13,242 nt of DNA from positions 1 to 13,242 of the forward strand of contig CAYMOV010000068.1 of assembly GCA_964392085.1 (NCBI GenBank), written 5' to 3'. Positions within the stretch are counted from its first letter, which is position 1. The number at the start of each line of letters is the position of its first letter. Source of the DNA: CAYMOV01 sp964392085. Lineage in GTDB: Bacteria; Oederibacteriota; Muellerivitia; Muellerivitales; Muellerivitaceae. Positions 5,922 through 12,500 of this stretch are shown piece by piece. The position numbers were made by a program, and so were the translations under genes. The notes under the pieces are model-generated. The model was not told where the DNA came from. It worked only from the letters and a program-made list of their open reading frames with translations, and did no database searches.

Positions 5922-7358
5922 GTGAAAACCCACTTCCCCCGAATCCTGGTCTTCTGCCTCATGGCCTTCCTCCTGTCGATCCAACCGATCGACGACGGGC
6001 GGAAATTGCTCGCCAAAACCTGGTTTGACGAGGCCAAGGCGGCCTACCAACGGCAGGAGACCTTCAAGTGCCTGCGGTACGCCCTGGAAGCCCACCAGGC
6101 GTCCCCGGGGTCCGCGGCGCCCTGGATCCTGGCGGGACATTGCTTTTACCTTTCCCGCCAGGACGCCGCGGCCTTGGATTGTTATAACCGCGCCCTGGCG
6201 ATCAACCCTGGGGCCCAGGGCCTTCCCCCGTTCATCGAGATGCTGCGCCGAAAGACCTCCCACGCGGCGCTGAAGTTCACGGCCCGGGAGAGGAACCTCC
6301 TGTCCCGGAAACTCGGGCAACGGCTCATGGTCAGCGTCCTGGGCACGGAACTGACGGGCCGGAGGAAATGGATGATCCGCGCCGGGAATGTGGGGGGCGT
6401 CATCCTCTTCGGGCAGAACATCGAGGACAAGAGCCAGATCCGTGATTTCATCCAGACCCTCCAGGCGTCGTCGCCGATCCCCCTCTTGATCGCGGTAGAC
6501 CAGGAAGGCGGGGCGGTCCGGCGGTTGCGGGAAGAGCATGGGTTCCGGGTGTTGCCCTCCCAAGCCGCCCTGGGAGAAAAAGGGGACCCGGACGTGGCGT
6601 ACCGCTTCGGGCGGATCGCCGCGCGCCAGCTCAAGGAGGTCGGGGCCAACATGAACCTGGCCCCCGTAGTGGACCTAAACCGGGGCGCGGAGGATTCCAT
6701 CATCAACAAGTACCGCCGGTCCCTGGGGAGCGATCCCCAGAAGGTGGCCCTGTTGGCCTCCCGGATCGTGGCGGGCATGCGCAAGGAGGGGATCCTCGCC
6801 ACCGCCAAGCATTTCCCCTCGCAATCCCGGGTGGAGCAGGACACCCACCTGGGGCCCGCTTTCAGCGATGCGACCCTGGCCGAGCTGGAAAACGAGGACT
6901 TCGTCCCCTACCGGAGGCTCATCGCGGAGGGGTTGGATGCGGTCATGCTGTCACACGTGAGCTATCCGAAGCTCGACCCCTATTTCCCCGCCTCCCTTTC
7001 CCACGAGATCGTGGACGGGCTTCTCCGGGGCGAGTTGGGCTTCCGCGGGGTGGTAGTCTGCGATGACCTGCGGATGGGCGCCATCAAGAAGCAGTTTCCC
7101 CTGGAGGTTTCCGTCGTGCAGGCGGTCAACGCGGGGGCGGACCTCTTGGTGGTGACGGACAATATGGAGGGCCGGGTTTTGGACATCCTGTTGGACGCCG
7201 CGGCCGACGGGAGGATCTCCGAGAGGGAGATCGACGAAAGCTATGACCGCATCATGGCGCTGAAGGGAAAATACGGCCTCGTGAAACCCAATTCTCCCAC
7301 CGTCGCCGCGGGGAAACCTCGGAACGCCCGCCCCGAGCGACCCATCCCGCGTCCTTGA
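5922..7358 (+). CDS. GH3 beta-N-acetylhexosaminidase-like protein with TPR-like N-terminus
   Basis: A 478-residue protein from GTG 5922; an in-frame TTG at 5904 would add six residues before the signal segment. Residues 1-20 are a basic then hydrophobic export/anchor segment. Residues about 33-97 form two TPR-like helix pairs ending CYNRALAINPG. Residues 120-450 are a glycoside hydrolase family 3 barrel of the NagZ type, which removes N-acetylglucosamine from muropeptides or glycoproteins. Seen motifs: GVILFGQNI (160-168), AVDQEGG (191-197), NLAPVVDLN (245-253), AKHFP (295-299), the NagZ acid/base dyad pattern D307-T-H309, and VVCDDLRMGAI with the expected nucleophile D381. The usual GHG after KHFP is SQS (300-302) and the Arg of DQEGGRV is Ala198, so activity or specificity may differ. 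The tail is Pro/Arg-rich. Convergent with the PorV-like gene. Confidence 0.87.
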   Translation: MKTHFPRILVFCLMAFLLSIQPIDDGRKLLAKTWFDEAKAAYQRQETFKCLRYALEAHQASPGSAAPWILAGHCFYLSRQDAAALDCYNRALAINPGAQGLPPFIEMLRRKTSHAALKFTARERNLLSRKLGQRLMVSVLGTELTGRRKWMIRAGNVGGVILFGQNIEDKSQIRDFIQTLQASSPIPLLIAVDQEGGAVRRLREEHGFRVLPSQAALGEKGDPDVAYRFGRIAARQLKEVGANMNLAPVVDLNRGAEDSIINKYRRSLGSDPQKVALLASRIVAGMRKEGILATAKHFPSQSRVEQDTHLGPAFSDATLAELENEDFVPYRRLIAEGLDAVMLSHVSYPKLDPYFPASLSHEIVDGLLRGELGFRGVVVCDDLRMGAIKKQFPLEVSVVQAVNAGADLLVVTDNMEGRVLDILLDAAADGRISEREIDESYDRIMALKGKYGLVKPNSPTVAAGKPRNARPERPIPRP

Positions 7359-7401
7359 CCCCCGCGAAACCCGGTCCATTCCCTCGCCAGCCCGAAAACG
7401 G

Positions 7402-9234
7402 CTAGGGCGCGTCGGGGTTATCCGGCGGCTTGGACCTCAAGTCGTTGTTGTCATTGGAGTCCACCCGGCTGCGCTGGATCCAGGCCCCCGCCTCGTCGCG
7501 CGACACCACGATGAAACGATATTCCTTGTCCGGCCGGGTCAAGCTCAGCAGCGCCCAGGATTTGTTTCGCTTGAAATCCCCAAAAAGTTGGAAGACCCCA
7601 TCTTGGCCGATGGAATAGAGGAGGCTGTAGCTCGCCGCCCCAGGGTCCTGGTCCCAATCCAGGAATGTTTTGCCGTTGCCTTGCGGGGTGGCCTTGAGCC
7701 GGATCTCGTGGGGCCGGGAAAGCGATCTCAGGTCCTGGCGCGATGGGTACCACTGGTAGTTTCCGATGATTTTCTCGGTCCCATCCACCGTATTGACGAC
7801 GGCCACTTGGAATTCGCAGCCTTCCATTCCCTGGGTTTCCGGGAGCCAAAGGGTCGTATCCCGCCGGGTCTCCGAGGTCAAACGCCGGACCTCACCCGAG
7901 GGTTTCTTCAGGTAAAGGTGGTAGCCCGCGGCCGGAATATCCGCCGGGGGCGTCCAGGTCAACTTCAAGCCGACTGGGTCTAAAATCCCGTTCACGCCGT
8001 TCGACACTGAGGGGGTGCCCTCACGGTAACTTAATTTGACCCGGTGGATCACGCGTTCAACGTAGATCGGGGTGGTTGGAAAGCTCTTTCCGCCGCCCGG
8101 GGCGACGGACTTCAGGGAAATGGAGTAGATCGTGCCGGATTCAGTGTCGGGGAGCAGGTATGGCGGCCCCGCCACATGCGAATAGGTCTTCGTTTGGCTC
8201 CCGTCCAAGGCCCTCACCATCACTTCGTATTCGGCCACCGGACCGGTCGGTTTCTCCCACCGGACTTCCAACGCTTTTTCCAGGTTTCGCGCGGTGACGT
8301 ATTTGGGGGGGTTCGGTTCCCCCCCCTTGACCCAAGGGCCGTCCCAGCGCAGGACTCCCGAGAACCGGTGGGTGGACCCCAGGAGGTTGAATGGCTGGTA
8401 GGCGTAGTCGATTTGGAGGAAGGAGACCTTGATGCCGACCCCGGCGGTCAACCCCTCGTCCTCGGAATTCCCCACCCAACCGGCTCGGAGCGCGTAACGC
8501 TCCAGGTACCAATATTCCGCGCCCCAACCATAAAGGGGCCGGCGGGACTCGAAACTATACTGCGCATCCATCGTGACATCCAAGGTGTGGGGTCTCGCCT
8601 CCCACATCCGCCAGGCCACTCCCCACTTGGTGATCGTAGGCGGCCTTTCTTTTTGGATCATTTGGATGGGCGGACCCATGTTGAGGAAGCTGGCCGCAAC
8701 GGTCAACCGGGGGTTGATCCGATACCGCCCACCCACGTCCCCCAGGAATCCCGACCCGGAGACGGTGCCGATCTGCCGGTTGACGTATTTGGCCGTCAAG
8801 CCCACATGGACCTTGCCGAATGACTTTCCCCAACCGAACAACAGGGCTTTTTCGGAGGCCGTGCCCAGTTGGGCGGAGGGGTTATCAGTGGAATTGAAGG
8901 GGGTGACGCCCAAACCGATATAGCCGGCACCCAACACCCCGATCTTCCCAACGGGGGCCGCGAGGCCCACGAAATCCATGTAAATATCCGAAACAAAAAG
9001 GTAATGGCTGTAGCCCAACTCGGGGAGGCGGATGTTCGCTAAGCCCGCGGGGTTATAGGAAAACGTGTTGACGTCGTCGGCCACGGCGCTGAAGGCACCG
9101 CCCATGGCGTCAGGCCTTGCCCCCGTGTTCACCAACAGGAAGTCGGCCCCCGTGGTCAAACCCGCGGGCCGAACGGACGGGATCGCGAGGGCCAGGATGA
9201 GGAAACCCACCCATAACGGATTCATACGCCTCAT
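7402..9234 (-). CDS. PorV/PorQ-like outer-membrane protein with FN3-like domains
   Basis: A 610-residue protein. Residues 1-24 are a signal peptide. Residues 28-300 match the PorV/PorQ (FadL-like barrel) pattern: the N-terminal signature DFLLVNTGARPDAMGGAF, then VADDVNTFSYNPAGLA (51-66), then many alternating strands rich in aromatic and Gly residues, ending with FSGVLRW. In T9SS organisms PorV binds cargo sorting domains at the outer membrane. Residues about 308-393, 415-485 and 507-585 resemble three fibronectin type III-like beta-sandwiches (for example LEVRWEKPTGPVAEYEVMVR, LKLTWTPPADIPAAGYHLY, TFLDWDQDPGAASYSLLYS). Plain PorV proteins lack these. The ATG (9232-9234) shares ATGA with the stop of the Thr-repeat gene; a second ATG at 9225 is an alternative. 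Which paralogue it is (PorV, PorQ or another) cannot be settled here. Confidence 0.87.
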   Translation of the reverse strand: MRRMNPLWVGFLILALAIPSVRPAGLTTGADFLLVNTGARPDAMGGAFSAVADDVNTFSYNPAGLANIRLPELGYSHYLFVSDIYMDFVGLAAPVGKIGVLGAGYIGLGVTPFNSTDNPSAQLGTASEKALLFGWGKSFGKVHVGLTAKYVNRQIGTVSGSGFLGDVGGRYRINPRLTVAASFLNMGPPIQMIQKERPPTITKWGVAWRMWEARPHTLDVTMDAQYSFESRRPLYGWGAEYWYLERYALRAGWVGNSEDEGLTAGVGIKVSFLQIDYAYQPFNLLGSTHRFSGVLRWDGPWVKGGEPNPPKYVTARNLEKALEVRWEKPTGPVAEYEVMVRALDGSQTKTYSHVAGPPYLLPDTESGTIYSISLKSVAPGGGKSFPTTPIYVERVIHRVKLSYREGTPSVSNGVNGILDPVGLKLTWTPPADIPAAGYHLYLKKPSGEVRRLTSETRRDTTLWLPETQGMEGCEFQVAVVNTVDGTEKIIGNYQWYPSRQDLRSLSRPHEIRLKATPQGNGKTFLDWDQDPGAASYSLLYSIGQDGVFQLFGDFKRNKSWALLSLTRPDKEYRFIVVSRDEAGAWIQRSRVDSNDNNDLRSKPPDNPDAP

Positions 9235-9521
9235 CGTTTCACCACCACGAGTTTCTTGATATCCGTCGTTTGTCCCGACCGCAAGACAACCAGATACAAA
9301 CCGGTGGAGACGGTTTGACCCATGTCGTCCTTACCATCCCAAGCCGTTACGAAGCCGCCCGATCCCACGGGCCCATCCACCAGGTGACGGATGACCGCGC
9401 CCCGGACGTTGAAGATGAGGATGGAGGTACGGGCGGGCTCCACTACGGTATAACTAACAGCCATGCTGGACCCCGGCGAGCAATCGAATTGGTTGCCGCC
9501 CAGGACCACCCTTGTCCCGGG
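9231..9521 (-). other. C-terminal T9SS type-A-like sorting domain
   Basis: The final ~96 residues leave the Thr-x register after FTPLPGT. The domain order is a first strand (TRVVLGGNQFDCSPGSSMAVSYTV), then SILIFNVRGAVIRHLVDGP, then a Gly-rich turn and VTAWDGKDDMGQTVSTGLYLVVLRSG, then DIKKLVVVKR at the very end. This is the classic layout of Por-secretion-system C-terminal domains, with I-x-I-x-N-x-x-G-x-x-[VI], W-D-G-x-[DN]-x-x-G, G-x-Y and a basic last strand. FlgD Ig-like domains share the fold, so the sorting role rests on position and on the PorV-like neighbour. Confidence 0.75.
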
Positions 9522-12500
9522 CAACGGGGTAAAGGTGATGGTCGGGGTGTTGGTGATGGTGGGTGTATAGGTGATCGTCGGGGTGTAAGTGGGGGTCCGG
9601 GTGAAGGTGGGCGTCCGGGTCGAAGTCGGAGTGGGGGTGGAGGTCGCCGTCGGACTCGGGGTCGCCGTGAAGGTGTCGGTCGGGGTGACGGTCGCCGTCG
9701 GGGTATCCGTGTAAATGCCCGTGAAGGTCGCGGTCGGGGTATCCGACGGGGTGAGGGTATCGGTCTGGGTATCCGTGTCCGTGAAGGTCGTCGTGGGGGT
9801 CCCAGTATAGGTTGGCGTGGGCGAATCGGTGACAGTCGGGGTATCCGACGGAGTGAGGGTGTCCGTCGCGGTCGAGGTGATCGTGAAGGTATCCGTCGGC
9901 GTACCGGTATTCGTGGAGGTCGCGGTATCCGTGGGCGTGGCGGTGTCCGTCGGGGTACCCGTGATGGTCGGTGTATCGGTCGGGGTATAGGTCGCGGAAC
10001 CGGTCGGCGTGAACGTAAGCGTGTTGGTGGGCGTCAAAGTCCAAGTGGGGGTAGTGGTATCCGTGGCCGTGAACGTGGAGGTGGCGGTCGGCGTCAGGGT
10101 GTCGGTTCCCGTGTTCGAGAAAGTGGGGGTCGCGGACCCAGTCGGGGTGAAGGTGTTCGTCTGGGTCGGGGTATCCGTGATCGTGAACGAAGCGGTGGCG
10201 GTTGGGGTCAGGGTATCGGTCGGGGATAAGGTATACGTCGGGGTGAAGGTCCGAGTGAACGTCTCGGTGTAACTGGGGGTAAACGTCTCCGACGGGGTGA
10301 AGGTATCCGTTCCGGTTACCGTGGAAGTGGGGGTTGGCGAACCCGTATTCGTGAAGGTGGCGGTCTGTGTGGGGGTGTCGGTCACCGTGGGCGTTAAGGT
10401 CGACGTACCCGTCGAGGTGAAGGTCGCGGTATCCGTCGGTGTATCGGACGGGGTATAGGTGAAGGTTTCCGTATAGCTCGAGGTGGGCGTATAGCTGGGG
10501 GTAGCGGTCCGGGTCAAGGTGGGGGTATAGCTCGAGGTGAAGGTTTCAGTGGGGGTTTCCGTGTAGGTCAGGGTACTGGTCCCTGTAGGCGTCGGGGTCC
10601 CCGTGAAGGTGAAGGACTGCGTCACCGTATAGGTATACGTAAATGTCCCGGTCGTGGTCGGGGTCCAGGTGAAGGTGGAGGTTCCGGTCGAGGTGAAAGT
10701 CGGCGTCGAGGTGCCGGTGAAGCTGGCGGTCCAGGTCGGCGTGGCGGTGTAACTCACGGTCGGGGTGTAGCTCGTCGTGGAGGTATAGGTCGGGGTCGGG
10801 GTGTAGCTCGCCGTCGGGACGTCCGTGAAGGTCCAAGTGTCGGTCACCGTCGGCGTATAGGAGTCCGTGGGGGTCGCGGTGACCGTCGGGGAATTGGTGA
10901 AGGTCAGGGTGAATTGCGACGTGTCGGTCGCCGTCGGTGTCAGCGTGAAGGTCGAGGTCGGCGTCGCCGTCCAGGTGTCGGTCGGGACCGGGGTCAAGGT
11001 GAAGGTGTAGGTGGGGGTCGGGGTGTAGCTCGGCGTGGGGGTCCGGGTGGAGGTCGGGGTATAGCTTGGGGTGGCCGTATCCGTGAAGGTCGCGGTGTCG
11101 GTCGCCGTGGCGGTGTTCGTGATCGTGAAGGTGCTGGTCGGTGTCGAGGTCCAACTCGGGGTCGCGGTCCAGGTGTCTGTCCCGGTGGCCGTGGGGCTCA
11201 AGGTCGAGGTGAAACTCGGGGTGAAGGTCGCGGTCCCGGTGGCCGTCGAAGTCGGGCTGCCGGTGTAGGTCATGGTCGAAGTGTAGGTCGGCGTGGGGGT
11301 ATAGGTGAAAGTCGGGGTATAGGTGATCGTCGGGACGTCCGTAAAGGTGTATGTATCGGTGAAGGTCGGGGTATAACTCGCGGTGAACGTATGGGTCGCG
11401 GTGGCCGTGAAGGCTCCCGTGTCCGTGGGGGTAAAGGTGAAGGTCGCGGTTCCCGTCGCCGAGAACGTCGGGCTCAGGGTGAACGTATAGGTGGAGGTGG
11501 TGGTATAGGTCGGTGTAAAGGTCGAGGAGAAGGTCGGCGTATAGGACGGGGTCGATGTGCGCGTCGACGTCGAGGTATAGGACGGGGTATCGGTTTCAGT
11601 GGGGGTCGGCGTGTCCGTCGGGATATCCGTGAAGGTCGACGTACTGGTTCCAGTGAGGGTGGGGGTGAAGGTGGCGGTCCCGGTGGGGGACAAGGTGGGT
11701 GTGAGGGTGGGAGTCCCTGTCCAAGTGAGGGTGAAGGTAAACGTCCCCGTGAAGGTGGGGCTGAAGGTGTCCGTGAAGGACGCCGTGGGGGTCCCCGTGT
11801 TGGTGAACGTCTTGGTCGGGGTCAAGGTGTAGGTGAAAGTTGGGGTATAGGACGGCGTCGAGGTCTTGGTCGAGGTGGGCGTATAGGTGACCGTGAAGGT
11901 CTCCGTGGGCGTCAGGGTATGGGTCATCGTGTCAGTCGGGGTATCGGACCCCGTCGGGGTATCCGTGGGGATGGGCGACGTCGTATAGGTCGGCGTCCAG
12001 GTTTGGGTTGAAGTGTTGGTGACCGTCGGGCTGAAACTCAGGGTCGGGGTGGGGGTAAAGCTGTTGGTCGGCCCAGGCGTCCAGGTGTTGGTCCCGGGGG
12101 GTAGGGTGGGCGTGTCGGTGTAGGTCGGCGTTTCTGTGTCGACGGGTGTCGGGGTGAATTTAACGAAATAAGCCGTCACGATTTGGTCCTGGTCCATGGT
12201 GACCGCCAGGGGGTTCGTGGTGATTGGTGGGCCAGTCACAATCCAGTGGTCGAACGCCGAACCCGGGTCCGGGTATGCCGTCAAGGTGATGACGGAATTC
12301 GTTGGGAAAAGGGCGAAAGAGGTCGGGGGGTTCGCGATGCCCACGGGCTGGGACGCGACGACGCCCGTTCCCCCGAAGATGCTCGCGTTCGACACGTCCA
12401 ACTCATGGACGGACGGCGTCGGGGTGTCGGTGGCCAACGGGGTGAATGTATCGGTCGGCGTGGGCGTCTTGGTCAGCGTCAGGGTGTAGGTCGGGGTCGG

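Noticed and set aside
7359..7401. Bidirectional terminator between the convergent GH3 and PorV-like genes
   Set aside because: Only a 3-4 bp stem around 7388-7402 without a T-run could be drawn; too weak to call.
9513..9530. LPGT as a sortase motif in the Thr-repeat protein
   Set aside because: It is not LPxTG, no hydrophobic segment and basic tail follow, and the sorting domain comes after it.
11599..11832. Plus-strand Val-x alternating frame that looks like a beta-rich protein
   Set aside because: The Val codons (gtc, gtg, gta) are the out-of-frame complement of the Thr codons; there is no independent evidence of a gene.
9270..12011. Long plus-strand Arg/Gly-rich frames (9270-10229, 10914-12011)
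   Set aside because: They are shadows of the 6-bp Thr-x repeat; composition follows from ggt/cgt periodicity and there are no domains or ribosome-binding sites.
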